64,000 bases of DNA from Ignavibacteria bacterium (lineage in GTDB: Bacteria > Bacteroidota > Ignavibacteria > Tepidaquicellales > Tepidaquicellaceae): positions 248,001 through 312,000 of the forward strand of contig JBAZNU010000003.1 of NCBI GenBank assembly GCA_041649015.1, in the 5' to 3' direction. This document shows positions 1 through 8,553 of this stretch, in pieces. Made by a program: the position numbers and the translations under genes. The notes under the pieces were generated by a model, which saw only the letters and a program-made list of their open reading frames with translations, was not told the DNA's origin and searched no databases. How positions within the stretch are numbered: position 1 is the first letter of the stretch; every line of letters begins with the position of its first letter.

Positions 1-134
1 GTATTCTCATTAATAAAATATACAACATTAAAAGAGTTTGCTGTACCCGGGTTTTGCTGAAACCATCCGGATTGTGATATTGCAGCCGTGTTGAGTGTTA
101 AAAATAATGAAACAATCGTAAGAAAAATTTTCAT
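1..134 (-). CDS. Secreted repeat protein, N-terminal fragment cut by window edge
   Basis: A reading frame starts with ATG at 134 on the minus strand and runs off the left edge without a stop, giving about 44 residues. The first 20 or so are a signal peptide (MKIFLTIVSLFLTLNTAAIS), followed by SGWFQQNPGTANSFNVVYFI and then NENT. This opening (G-W-x-x-Q-x-x-G-T, then VYFIxxNTG) is how many Bacteroidota/Ignavibacteria secreted beta-propeller proteins of the YCF48/BNR type begin, which often end in a T9SS sorting domain. Secretion is seen in the sequence; the propeller fold is inferred from this short stretch only. The rest lies outside the window. Confidence 0.7.
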   Translation of the reverse strand, partial: MKIFLTIVSLFLTLNTAAISQSGWFQQNPGTANSFNVVYFINEN

Positions 135-412
135 AACTTTAAGAAAATATATTTTTGTTTCCGGTAAAAATTTCAATGCCAGATATCTTCACCGTTTCTG
201 TGGTAAGCAATTTTAAGATTATATATAAACAGGTACTTTATAATATTCAAAAATATTTCATAAAATAAAACACCTATTTCTGTCTCTTTTTTATTTATGA
301 ATTTATAAACGCTTATTTTTTAAAAAACGATTTCTAATTAAACACCAATTCAAGACCAATCTTAGAACAGTAAATAGTAATCTGTGATCAGTAATCAGAG
401 GGAATTATAAGA

Positions 413-726
413 GACCAATTTAAGACCAATCTGAGTACAAGGAGAGCGCAAGATTAAGAAAAAATGAAAGTGCGATTTTTGAGCATTTTCGGGGTTTTAA
501 AATTAAAAAAATAACAGAGAAATTTTATGCTTGTATTACAGACCCCCCTCATTATATATAACAACAGAAATGAAAACGGGGTCACTCCTGAAATTTTTGA
601 AAATTTTTTGAAGAGTTATAAGTGTATGGAAAACAAGGGTTTAGGTCAGAGCATAAAAAATAACGGCTTAAAAATAAAGTTGTATTTAATCTTTGCATGA
701 CCCCATTTTTAAAATAATTGTTATAT
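413..726 (+). repeat. 314-bp direct repeat, copy 1
   Basis: This block aligns without visible net length change to 2671-2984, differing by scattered substitutions. Its right-hand 173 bp (555-727) is bounded by imperfect inverted repeats, beginning TATATAACAA and ending TTGTTATATA, with GGGGTCA / TGACCCC as their inner parts. No open reading frame of interest lies inside, so it is either a non-autonomous mobile element or a segmental duplication. Confidence 0.8.
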
Positions 727-913
727 ACCTCAAAATATATTTATAAATTAGGGTACACAAAGATTGAATATAAAACCGTAATACAAAGACCTAAAATGTT
801 TCCTTTTATTATCTAGTCCGAATTCCCAGCTTCATGAAACGAAAAGTTATTATGCTTTAAACTCTCAGAGTGAGTTAAATGTGATTAACTAAAGTCGAAA
901 AAATTGTACAAGT

Positions 914-942
914 AAAAAGGCAGGTTGCAAACCTGCCTTTTT
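914..942 (-). terminator. Intrinsic terminator of the T9SS gene
   Basis: Perfect hairpin GGCAGGTT/AACCTGCC with loop GCA, flanked by A5 on the left and T5 on the right. It lies 26 bases beyond the stop codon of the minus-strand gene ending at 968 and provides the U-tract on that strand. Confidence 0.85.
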
Positions 943-967
943 GTCAATAAGCATTTGTTATGTATAT

Positions 968-2407
968 CTACTTTAATAAAATCATTCGCTTTGTTTCTAG
1001 AAAATCTCCTGCGGAAAGTTTATAGAAATATACCCCGCTGGAATATGCTGATGCATTCCAGTCTGCCTGGTATGTGCCGGGCTGAAGCTGTTCATTCACG
1101 AGCACTTTCACTTCGCGACCCGTGGCATCGAATACTGATATTTTTACTGATGATGCACGAGGTATTGCGAACTTTATGTTGGTTGTTGGATTAAACGGAT
1201 TCGGGTAGTTCTGTTCGAGTGAAAACTCCGAAGAAACTTCTGTCGAAATATTTTTTATGCCGACATTTCCAGTCGGGTTGCGTTTGTAGTAGATTTCATG
1301 GTTGCCGTCGCGTAAGTCAATCCATACTACATGCACGAGCAAACCTGAGACAGCGATAGAGGGCAAACTGGAATAATCATTGTTATTTGTCAGACGCGTA
1401 TCTGCTTCCCATGATGCTCCGCCGTCTGCGGAGCGTTTGTAGTAGATCTCAGATTTGCCGTCGCGCCAGTCTTCCCAAATTACATGCACAAGTAAACCTG
1501 AAACTGCGATGGAGGGATACCTAGACCATTCAGTGTTATTCGTAAGGCGTATATCTGCTTCCCAGGTTGTTCCGCCGTCTGCGGAGCGTTTGTAGTATAT
1601 TTCGGCATTTCCGTCTCGCCAGTCACACCATACTACATTGATGGGTGTATCCGAGACTGCGATGGAGGGTGAATGGGAATCATCTGTATTATTCGTCAGA
1701 CGAGTATCTGCACCCCAGTTTGTTCCGCCGTCTGTTGAGCGTTTGTAGTAGATTTCATTGTTGTCGTCCCGCCAATCATACCATACTACATTTATGAGTT
1801 TACCAGAAACTGTAATAGAGGGTATGTAGGAACCTGCATTGTTGTTTGTCAGGCGAGTATCTGCTCCCCAGTTAATACCGCCGTCTGTTGATCGTTTATA
1901 GTATATTTCCCAGTTGCCATCGCAAATGTCTTCCCATACTACATGCACGAGTGAACCGGAGACTGCGATGGAGGGAAAATCGGACCAAGCATTGTTATTC
2001 GTCAAGCGAGTATCAGGTCCCCAAGTTGTTCCTCCGTCTGTGGAGCGTTTATAATAGATTTCAAAGAAGTTGTCGTTGCGACTATCCTTCCATACTACAT
2101 GGATGTTTAAACCAGAAACTGCAACGGAGGGAGACTCAGAATAAGCCGTGTTATACGTCAGACGAGTATCTGCTTGCCAGATTGTTCCGCCGTCTGTTGA
2201 GCGCTTGTAGTATATTTCCCAGTTCCCTTCGCGATTGTCATACCATACTGTATGCACGACATTTCCGTTTGTAGCAATACACTTTGTATTATTCAAAGAG
2301 GTATAAGAACTTCCGGAGGCATTCGTCAGCCTCACATCCGGCTGCCACTGTGCATTTGCCAAACCTGCAAATGTTAAAAACATTAACACGTAAATTAACT
2401 TCTTCAT
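968..2407 (-). CDS. Secreted BNR/Asp-box repeat protein with T9SS sorting domain
   Basis: The 479-residue product begins with a signal peptide (MKKLIYVLMFLTFAGLANAQ). Residues about 50-390 hold six complete repeats plus a shortened seventh, each about 51 residues, of the form VHVVWxDxRDGNxEIYYKRS followed by TDGGxxWxxDTRLTNN. The S-x-D-G-G-x-x-W core is an Asp-box, typical of sialidase-like beta-propellers. The last 80 or so residues are a T9SS type A sorting domain (SLEQNYPNPFNPTTNIKFAI onward, ending in KRMILLK), which directs export across the outer membrane and surface attachment or release. No catalytic sialidase residues (arginine triad) are evident, so binding or structure is more likely than hydrolysis. 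The repeats are also highly similar at DNA level, suggesting recent internal expansion. Confidence 0.9.
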   Translation of the reverse strand: MKKLIYVLMFLTFAGLANAQWQPDVRLTNASGSSYTSLNNTKCIATNGNVVHTVWYDNREGNWEIYYKRSTDGGTIWQADTRLTYNTAYSESPSVAVSGLNIHVVWKDSRNDNFFEIYYKRSTDGGTTWGPDTRLTNNNAWSDFPSIAVSGSLVHVVWEDICDGNWEIYYKRSTDGGINWGADTRLTNNNAGSYIPSITVSGKLINVVWYDWRDDNNEIYYKRSTDGGTNWGADTRLTNNTDDSHSPSIAVSDTPINVVWCDWRDGNAEIYYKRSADGGTTWEADIRLTNNTEWSRYPSIAVSGLLVHVIWEDWRDGKSEIYYKRSADGGASWEADTRLTNNNDYSSLPSIAVSGLLVHVVWIDLRDGNHEIYYKRNPTGNVGIKNISTEVSSEFSLEQNYPNPFNPTTNIKFAIPRASSVKISVFDATGREVKVLVNEQLQPGTYQADWNASAYSSGVYFYKLSAGDFLETKRMILLK

Positions 2408-2670
2408 ATCCGATTTATTTTATAAAACCTTTCATTTCAATCCTCACAAAGTTTGAGTTGAGTAAGGAGAATAAAAAATATTATCGAAAATCATTTGTTA
2501 AAATAAACTAATTAAAATAACAGTTATATACCTCAAAATATATTTATAAATTAGGGTACTCAAAAGAATCTTTTTCCTTAATGATATTTTTTGAAAGAAA
2601 TTTGATTTTTTCGATGTGCGACAACATTTTTGCAAGTTATTTTTTATATTTTAACCCGAGAAAATTCAAC

Positions 2671-2984
2671 ACCAATTTAAGACCAATCAGAGTACAAGGA
2701 GAGTGCAAGATTAAGAAAAAATTAAAGTGCGATTTCGGAGCATTTTCAGGGTTTTAAAACTTAAAAAATAACAGAGAAATTTTATGCCTGCGTTACAGAC
2801 CCACCTCATTATATATAACTACTGTAATCAAAAAAGGGTCACGGCTGAAATTTGTGAAAATTTTTTGAAAAATTTTAAGTGGCTGTAAGACAAGGGTTTA
2901 GGTCAAAACATAAAAAATAACGGCTGAAAAATAAAGTTGTATTTAATCTTTGCATGACCCCATTTTTAAAATAATTGTTATATA
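2671..2984 (+). repeat. 314-bp direct repeat, copy 2
   Basis: Second copy of the block at 413-726, in the same orientation on the other side of the T9SS gene at 968-2407. The inverted-repeat part is 2812-2984, again 173 bp. The 43-bp segment that directly follows copy 1 is not behind this copy but about 150 bp before it (2523-2565), so the arrangement is not a simple tandem duplication. Confidence 0.8.
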
Positions 2985-3054
2985 TAATAAGGGAAGACAA
3001 TAGAAATCAGCGTACAGGAGAGATAGCGTACAGCGTTCAGAAGAGCCGTGAACT

Positions 3055-3107
3055 GTAAACTGTGAGATGTAAACTGTGAGATGTAAACTGTGAGATGTAA
3101 ACTGTGG
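3055..3107. repeat. 14-bp tandem repeat
   Basis: Three full copies of GTAAACTGTGAGAT (3055-3068, 3069-3082, 3083-3096) followed by a partial copy to 3107. The units are identical, indicating recent slippage or unequal exchange. Confidence 0.9.
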
Positions 3108-3296
3108 AAAAGTGAATATACACCTTTCATTAATAATCACAACAAAAACCAAATTCTGGACACGGCATATTTTTGTCGATTTTTTTGTACGGAATATAAA
3201 AGACGGGAGATACAGAGATTTATTTTAGGAAAAAGATTTTTTTAAAGGGAAAAATTTTTTGGAAATGAGAATTTTCGTGGCACAATTTCGAAAAAT

Positions 3297-3527
3297 GTTG
3301 TGATTAATAATGAAGGGAGCATGTTAGTTGAGGATTGTTAGTTGTCGGTTGTCAGGGAAAGAAAAATAGTATACCACCAAAACACCAAAAGAGCAGTAAA
3401 TAGTTGATAGCTCATATGGAGAGATAAAATATTTTAAATACATCAAATTGAACAATTTGTATTCGAGCACAAATGGAAAATGTAATACGCATTTTTTGAA
3501 GATACACCTTTCATTATTAATCACAAC
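3297..3527. repeat. 231-bp segment with terminal inverted repeats
   Basis: The segment begins GTTGTGATTAATAATGAAGG (3297-3316) and ends CTTTCATTATTAATCACAAC (3508-3527), which are inverted copies of each other at 19 of 20 positions. A third, slightly diverged end sequence sits at 3124-3143 in the same orientation as the right end. No transposase is encoded. A small non-autonomous element or its remnants is plausible; target duplications were not established. Confidence 0.5.
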
Positions 3528-3739
3528 GAAAATTGAAACTCTATTAATTTTCACCACTAAGATACGGAGGGCACAAAGAAGAAAATAAAATTTCAGGATA
3601 CAAAGTGGACTAAGAACACGGCGCAGCCGATGACTACAAATAAAACAGAGAAAAACAAATGATAGAAATTTTTTCCGCAAGGTCGCAGAGAAGAACAAAG
3701 GACGCAAAGGAGGCAGAGAATAACAAGTTATCTTGATAA

Positions 3740-3770
3740 GATTCCCTGTAAGAACATCAGGGAATGACAG
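3740..3770. repeat. REP-like palindrome (GATTCCC...GGGAATGACA family)
   Basis: GATTCCCTG and CAGGGAATGACAG form an inverted repeat around a short spacer. Relatives of this palindrome lie at 34366-34393 (degraded) and, translated in frame, at 58901-58926. The ATTCCC-N-GGGAAT design resembles the dRS3-type repeats described in Neisseria, though common descent is not shown. Confidence 0.6.
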
Positions 3771-3838
3771 GCAAAATAATGCAAGATGGAATACCTAACG
3801 GCATTCTTTTGGTTGGAAGGATTGTTTGCTACAGACGA

Positions 3839-3972
3839 GAGAGACAGTGTACAGCGTTCAGCGGACAGAAGAGATAGCGTTCAGCGGACAGAAGAGATAG
3901 CGTTCAGCGGACAGCGCTCAGCGGACGGAAGGGCAAAGAGACAGTGTACGAGTATAGCGTTCAGCGGACAGA
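3839..3972. repeat. 23-bp tandem repeat, degenerate
   Basis: Two complete units of GCGTTCAGCGGACAGAAGAG plus ATA are followed by partial and mutated copies through 3972. Related words (GTACAGCGTTCAGAAGAG) occur at 3026-3046. Units abut with no spacer, so it is not a CRISPR array. Confidence 0.8.
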
Positions 3973-4159
3973 TGTAAATTTTAATTGAAAAGGCTGGATG
4001 AAGTGTGAGGTATAAACTCTCATGGTAAAAATTATTTGTGCTTATGGTTTTAACCTTTAATTTATTTTTTAAAATAAACATCTTTCTTATTGTTAAAAAA
4101 CTAATTATTAAAAACTGATAGTCAAAAAAACTGATTGTTAAATAAATGATTTTATAAAT

Positions 4160-4906
4160 ATGAAGTTAGCTACTGTAATAATGGCTGCGGGCAAGGGCAA
4201 GAGGATGCGTAATCCTGAAAAATCAAAGGTTATGTTTGAATTGAAAAGTAAACCGATGATTGAATATGTTATTAACCTAGCGCTTAAAATTCATTCCGAC
4301 CTGATTATTCCTATTGTAGGTCATCAGAAGCAGTCGGTGATAGATTTTCTATCGGAAAAGTTTTCACACGATATAGATAGAATAAAGTTTGCTCATCAAG
4401 ACGAGCAGCTGGGTACGGGCCATGCGCTAATGCAAACGAGGGAGCTGCTTGAAAATTTTGACGGCGACGTGCTGATACTTTCGGGAGATGTTCCGCTGCT
4501 GAAATATGAAACAGTTATGAAGTTTCTGAACTACCACTACGATAATCATTTTCAGGCAAGTATGCTTTCTGCAATGTTTGAGAATCCATTCGGTTACGGA
4601 AGGGTGATTAGAGATGAAAACGACACGCTTTTGGAAACCGTTGAAGAAAAAGATGCAACGGATGAGCAGAGAAAAATTAAAGAAATAAATTCCGGCATTT
4701 ACATCGTAAACTGCAAGCTATTGTTTGAAGCTTTGCAGACTCTGAAGACAGACAACGCTCAGGGCGAGTATTATCTGACGGATATATTCAAGTATTTCAG
4801 AGACAATAAGATTAAAATAGGTGCTGTGCCTGTTGATGATAACCTTGAAATAACGGGTATCAACACGGTAGAACAATTGGAAGAATTAGAAAAATTAATT
4901 GATTAA
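4160..4906 (+). CDS. glmU: UDP-N-acetylglucosamine pyrophosphorylase (GlmU N-terminal domain only)
   Basis: A 248-residue nucleotidyltransferase that would join GlcNAc-1-phosphate and UTP to make UDP-GlcNAc for peptidoglycan and lipopolysaccharide. The N-terminal signature is MAAGKGKRMRNPEKSKVM (G-x-G-x-R-M with the conserved Lys), followed by GTGHALMQT near residue 95, LSGDVPLL near 112 and EINSGIYIV near 175, as in the GlmU pyrophosphorylase domain. The C-terminal left-handed beta-helix acetyltransferase domain of classical bifunctional GlmU (about 450 residues) is absent. Acetylation of GlcN-1-P must then be done elsewhere, or the substrate differs. The downstream glmM, three bases away, makes the substrate precursor, which supports the assignment. 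Confidence 0.8.
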   Translation: MKLATVIMAAGKGKRMRNPEKSKVMFELKSKPMIEYVINLALKIHSDLIIPIVGHQKQSVIDFLSEKFSHDIDRIKFAHQDEQLGTGHALMQTRELLENFDGDVLILSGDVPLLKYETVMKFLNYHYDNHFQASMLSAMFENPFGYGRVIRDENDTLLETVEEKDATDEQRKIKEINSGIYIVNCKLLFEALQTLKTDNAQGEYYLTDIFKYFRDNKIKIGAVPVDDNLEITGINTVEQLEELEKLID

Positions 4907-4909
4907 AAT

Positions 4910-6283
4910 ATGTCAGAGATTATTTTCAGTGTTTCGGGAGTAAGGGGTATTTACGGCGATTCGCTTACGCTTCCCGTTGTGGTTCATTACACGCTTGCCT
5001 TTGCAAAATTTTGCAGGGATAATAAGAAAAGCAAAAAGATTGTTGTCGGACGCGACGGCAGACTTATGGGCGACGAAGTATCTGCGGTTGCGGTATATAC
5101 CTTATCCATAGCGGGTTTTGAGGTGATTGATATCGGTGTTGCACCGACTCCTACTGTACAGATTGCAGTTGAGAAACTAAAAGCAGCTGGAGGGATTGCA
5201 GTTACGGCTTCGCACAATCCCCAGCAATGGAACGGACTGAAGTTTCTGGATTCAGACGGAACGTTCCTTAAGAGCAGACAGATAGACGAAGTGAAGAAGA
5301 ATATCAAGACAAAGAAATTTAATTTTGTAAACGCAGATAAACCCGCAAAGGTAAAGGGAGACAAAGCATGGCTTGATAAGCATGTAGACCTTGTACTGAA
5401 GCAAAAGAATATTAACGTAAAGAAAATACAAAGCAGAAAATTCAAGGTTGTTGTTGATGCTGTGAATGCTTCGGGTTCTGTGATAGTTCCTAAACTGCTG
5501 AACAAACTCGGATGCAAGGTCACTGAGCTTTACTGCAACGGGTCGGGAAAGTTTCCGCATACACCCGAACCATTGCCGCATAATTTAAAACTTTTATCGA
5601 AAGCAGTAGTAAAGAATAAAGCCAATATCGGTCTTGCGATTGACCCGGATGGCGATCGCCTTGTATTGATTTGCGAAGACGGAAAACCTTTTATTGAAGA
5701 AAATACGATTGTTACGGTAGTAAGAAATGTCTTGAAAACATCGTTCAAAAAAGGAAATAAGGTTTGCGTAAACATGTCAACAACAAGAGCAGTTGAAGAC
5801 GCTGCGAAAGAACACGGTGCGAAAGTGAAGAGAACGCCTGTCGGAGAAATAAACGTAGTTAACGAAATGAAGAAAGTAAAGGCAATCGTCGGCGGCGAGG
5901 GCAGCGGAGGCGTGATAGTCCCTAAGGTACATTACGGCCGAGATGCAAGCGTTGGTATAGCTTATGTTCTTAATGAACTTGCAGATTTCAAGGGTAAGGT
6001 CTCTGAATACAAGAAGACAATACCGCAGTACCATATAGAAAAAGCAAAGATTGAAACTAAAGGAGACCCTTCAAGACTTCTGAAGAGAATTGAAAAAGAA
6101 TACAGAAAGAAGGAGTGTAAGGTCTCAACCATAGACGGTGTAAAGCTTGACTTTCCTGAATACTGGATACATCTTAGAAAGTCGAATACAGAGCCGATAA
6201 TTAGAATTATTACGGAAGCAAAGAGCAAAGCAGAAGCTGTTAAAATACAAACAGAATTTTTAAAGAACCTGAAGTATAAATAA
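4910..6283 (+). CDS. glmM: Phosphoglucosamine mutase
   Basis: The 457-residue product belongs to the alpha-D-phosphohexomutase family, interconverting glucosamine-6-phosphate and glucosamine-1-phosphate in the cytoplasm. All four signature elements are present: the phosphoserine loop TASHNPQQWNG (Ser101), the metal loop DPDGDRL (about residues 247-253), the sugar-binding loop GEGSGG (about 335), and the phosphate-binding loop RKSNTEPIIRI near the C terminus. Length is normal. It starts three bases after the GlmU-type gene and is followed six bases later by the ABC ATPase, so all are probably cotranscribed. A phosphomannomutase activity cannot be excluded by motif alone, but the pairing with the UDP-GlcNAc enzyme favours GlmM. 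Confidence 0.88.
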   Translation: MSEIIFSVSGVRGIYGDSLTLPVVVHYTLAFAKFCRDNKKSKKIVVGRDGRLMGDEVSAVAVYTLSIAGFEVIDIGVAPTPTVQIAVEKLKAAGGIAVTASHNPQQWNGLKFLDSDGTFLKSRQIDEVKKNIKTKKFNFVNADKPAKVKGDKAWLDKHVDLVLKQKNINVKKIQSRKFKVVVDAVNASGSVIVPKLLNKLGCKVTELYCNGSGKFPHTPEPLPHNLKLLSKAVVKNKANIGLAIDPDGDRLVLICEDGKPFIEENTIVTVVRNVLKTSFKKGNKVCVNMSTTRAVEDAAKEHGAKVKRTPVGEINVVNEMKKVKAIVGGEGSGGVIVPKVHYGRDASVGIAYVLNELADFKGKVSEYKKTIPQYHIEKAKIETKGDPSRLLKRIEKEYRKKECKVSTIDGVKLDFPEYWIHLRKSNTEPIIRIITEAKSKAEAVKIQTEFLKNLKYK

Positions 6284-6289
6284 GAAATT

Positions 6290-7267
6290 GTGCAGAGCAT
6301 ACTTTCAATAAAAGACTTACGGACTTACTTTCATACCGACGACGGAATTGCAAAGGCAGTTGACGAGGTGAGTTTTGATTTGAAACAAGGCGAAACACTT
6401 GGTATAGTCGGTGAATCGGGCTGCGGAAAGAGCGTTACGGCGCTTTCAATACTGCGGTTACTTCCGAAGGATATTGGTATAATTGAAGGCGGAGAGATTT
6501 TATTCGAGGGAAAAGATATAGTAAAGATGACGGAAAAGGAAATCAGAAGCATACGCGGGAACAAGATAAGTATGATTTTTCAGGAGCCTATGACGTCTCT
6601 CAACCCTGCTTATACATGCGGTAACCAGATAGTTGAAGTGTTGAAAACTCATCAGAATTTATCGGGAAGTGAAGCAAAATCAAAGACTATTGATATATTA
6701 AACAGTGTCGGAATACCTTCGCCCGAACAAAGGTTTAAAGAATATCCGCATCAGTTATCAGGAGGGCTAAGGCAGAGGATAATGATTGCAATAGCTCTTG
6801 CCTGCGAGCCGAAAATACTCATTGCTGATGAGCCGACGACCGCTCTGGACGTGACTGTACAGGCACAGATACTTGATTTGATAAAATCAATGCAGGAGAA
6901 ATACAACATGAGTGTTATACTTATAACGCATGACCTTGGAGTTGTGGCGGAAACATGCAGCAGGGTGATTGTAATGTATGCATCGAAAATAGTTGAGGAA
7001 GGACTTGTTTCTGAAGTCTTTAAAGAGCCAAAACATCCATACACCCTTGCTTTGATGGAATCTATTCCCAAGCTGAACGAGAAGAAGGAAAGATTATACA
7101 CAATAGAAGGTTCAGTTCCTTCGTCAATGGAGTACAATGCAGGTTGTCATTTTGCAAACAGGTGCAATCTTGCAGATGAGAAGTGTCATGCTGAAGAGCC
7201 GTTATTAATAAGGCTTTCGGAGACTCACAGTGCTTCATGTTTTAAAATTAAAGAGACAGTACAATGA
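6290..7267 (+). CDS. oppD: OppD/DppD-type peptide ABC transporter ATP-binding protein
   Basis: A 325-residue ABC ATPase starting with GTG. Walker A is GESGCGKS (residues 41-48), the Q-loop region is FQEPMTSLNPAYTCG, the signature is LSGGLRQRI, and Walker B is ILIADEPTTALD. After the nucleotide-binding domain comes the oligopeptide-transporter C-terminal extension (HPYTLALMESIPKL) with the cysteine set GCHFANRC...KC...C seen in OppD/DppD proteins. It would power import of di- or oligopeptides together with permeases and an OppF-type partner, none of which lies nearby. Its stop overlaps the hutI start (ATGA). The exact substrate is unknown. Confidence 0.88.
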   Translation: MQSILSIKDLRTYFHTDDGIAKAVDEVSFDLKQGETLGIVGESGCGKSVTALSILRLLPKDIGIIEGGEILFEGKDIVKMTEKEIRSIRGNKISMIFQEPMTSLNPAYTCGNQIVEVLKTHQNLSGSEAKSKTIDILNSVGIPSPEQRFKEYPHQLSGGLRQRIMIAIALACEPKILIADEPTTALDVTVQAQILDLIKSMQEKYNMSVILITHDLGVVAETCSRVIVMYASKIVEEGLVSEVFKEPKHPYTLALMESIPKLNEKKERLYTIEGSVPSSMEYNAGCHFANRCNLADEKCHAEEPLLIRLSETHSASCFKIKETVQ

Positions 7268-8511
7268 TATTACTTAAGAATATTTCAAACCTTGTAACAT
7301 GCGCTAATCCCGAAGGTAAAGCAAAGCGCGGAAAAACTCAGGGTGATATTTACAACATTAAGAACGGTTACCTGCTTTTTAACGGAACGATTATATATTC
7401 CGGAAATGAAAATGGGTTCAGCAAATTCATAAAGCAGAACAAAGTTAAGAATTACAAAGAGATAGACTGCAAAGGAAAAACCGTAATGCCAGGGTTTGTT
7501 GATTCGCACACACATCTTGTTCATGCGGGTTCGAGGGCAGATGAATACGAGATGAAGATACAGGGAAAATCCTACGAAGAAATCGCAAGAGCAGGGGGCG
7601 GTATTTCAAATACAGTCAAAGCAGTCCGCAAGGCATCGAAAAGTGAACTGAAAAAGATTTCCGAAAAACGCCTGTACAATTTTATTAAATACGGCACTAC
7701 AACACTTGAGGCAAAATCAGGTTACGGGCTTGACGTAAAGAATGAAATTAAACTGCTTGAAATCATAAATGAACTCAACGAGAATAACAAGTACGGTGCG
7801 GATATTCTTCCCACATTTCTTGGTGCACATTCAATTCCACCAGGCGTAAGCAAGAAAGAATACATCGATATCATCTGTTATGAAATGATTCCGCAAGCTG
7901 CAAAAAGAAAACTTGCGATGTTTATAGACATATTTTGCGAGAAGGGTTACTTCGACGCGAAAGATACAGAACAAATACTTTCAATCGGTGCAAGATTCGG
8001 AATGATTCCCAAGGTGCACACTGACCAGTTTTATTCGATTGGCGGTATAAGTGCAGCAAAGAAAGTGAAAGCAATATCAGTTGACCATCTGGAGGTTTTA
8101 AATCATAAAGGAATAAATCAGCTCAAAGGAACGGATATAATTGCGACACTTTTACCGGGATGCTCATACTTTCTGAATATGGTATATCCTTCTGCAAGGA
8201 AACTTATAGAAAGCGGCATACCCGTTGCACTTGCGACAGATTTCAATCCAGGGAGCTGCAACACTGAAAACATGCAGATGATTATGTCGCTTGCCTCTTT
8301 GAAAATGAAAATGACAGCAGAAGAAATAATAAACGCTGTTACAATAAACGGTTCTTTTGCATTGAATATCCAAAATAAAACAGGTAGTCTTATTCCCGGA
8401 AAACAGAGCGATATACTCATTTTTGATTTTCCTGCTTATAAGGATTTGATTTATCATTTTGGTGTAAATCAACTGGTGAAAGTATATAAAAAAGGGAAAA
8501 GTATCCTTTAA
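7264..8511 (+). CDS. hutI: Imidazolonepropionase
   Basis: A 415-residue amidohydrolase matching HutI, which hydrolyses 4-imidazolone-5-propanoate to N-formimino-L-glutamate in histidine degradation. The metal-binding H-x-H lies in VDSHTHLVHAG (His82 and His84), followed by the family-specific RADEYEMKIQGKSYEEIARA (a glycine-rich GGGISNT stretch follows), then GAHSIP, VHTDQF and the metal Asp in LATDFNPGS. Length is typical. The ATG overlaps the stop of the upstream ATPase gene by four bases, indicating translational coupling. Other hut genes are not in the window. Confidence 0.93.
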   Translation: MILLKNISNLVTCANPEGKAKRGKTQGDIYNIKNGYLLFNGTIIYSGNENGFSKFIKQNKVKNYKEIDCKGKTVMPGFVDSHTHLVHAGSRADEYEMKIQGKSYEEIARAGGGISNTVKAVRKASKSELKKISEKRLYNFIKYGTTTLEAKSGYGLDVKNEIKLLEIINELNENNKYGADILPTFLGAHSIPPGVSKKEYIDIICYEMIPQAAKRKLAMFIDIFCEKGYFDAKDTEQILSIGARFGMIPKVHTDQFYSIGGISAAKKVKAISVDHLEVLNHKGINQLKGTDIIATLLPGCSYFLNMVYPSARKLIESGIPVALATDFNPGSCNTENMQMIMSLASLKMKMTAEEIINAVTINGSFALNIQNKTGSLIPGKQSDILIFDFPAYKDLIYHFGVNQLVKVYKKGKSIL

Positions 8512-8553
8512 GACTAATTTAATTACAGTTAACTAATATAATTTACTGATTTA

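Larger units (their letters stand above)
135..967. other. Gene-poor, repeat-bearing intergenic region
   Basis: There is no convincing gene in these 833 bases. The region is very AT-rich and contains one copy of a 314-bp block (413-726) that recurs at 2671-2984, a 43-bp segment (720-762) that recurs at 2523-2565, and a terminator at its right end for the minus-strand gene that follows. Short words such as AGACCAAT recur several times between 345 and 432. Confidence 0.8.
2408..4159. other. Gene-poor repeat cluster
   Basis: About 1.75 kb without a supportable gene. It holds a copy of the 43-bp segment (2523-2565), the 314-bp repeat, a 14-bp tandem repeat (3055-3107), inverted repeats around 3124-3527, degenerate runs such as CACTAAGATACGG and GCAGAGAAGAACAAAGG (3540-3720), a REP-like palindrome (3740-3770) and a 23-bp tandem repeat (3839-3972). 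Reading frames across it translate these repeats and show no protein-like composition. Confidence 0.75.

Noticed and set aside
1888..2274. Plus-strand open frame inside the T9SS gene
   Set aside because: Shadow of the strongly repetitive minus-strand gene; its frame stays open because the repeats share a codon phase.
3324..3707. Open frame of 127 codons on the minus strand in the repeat cluster
   Set aside because: It translates the repeats and degenerate GCAGAGAAG-type runs, is rich in Phe, Leu and Cys without pattern, and has no start context or neighbours.
3839..3972. CRISPR array
   Set aside because: Units follow one another without unique spacers, and no cas genes lie in the window.
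3786..3977. Open frame reading through the 23-bp repeats
   Set aside because: The protein is only the repeat in translation (ADRRDSVQRTEEI-like); no other coding sign.
4987..5523. 178-codon antisense frame across glmM
   Set aside because: Opposite a conserved enzyme gene; composition follows the complement of glmM codons.
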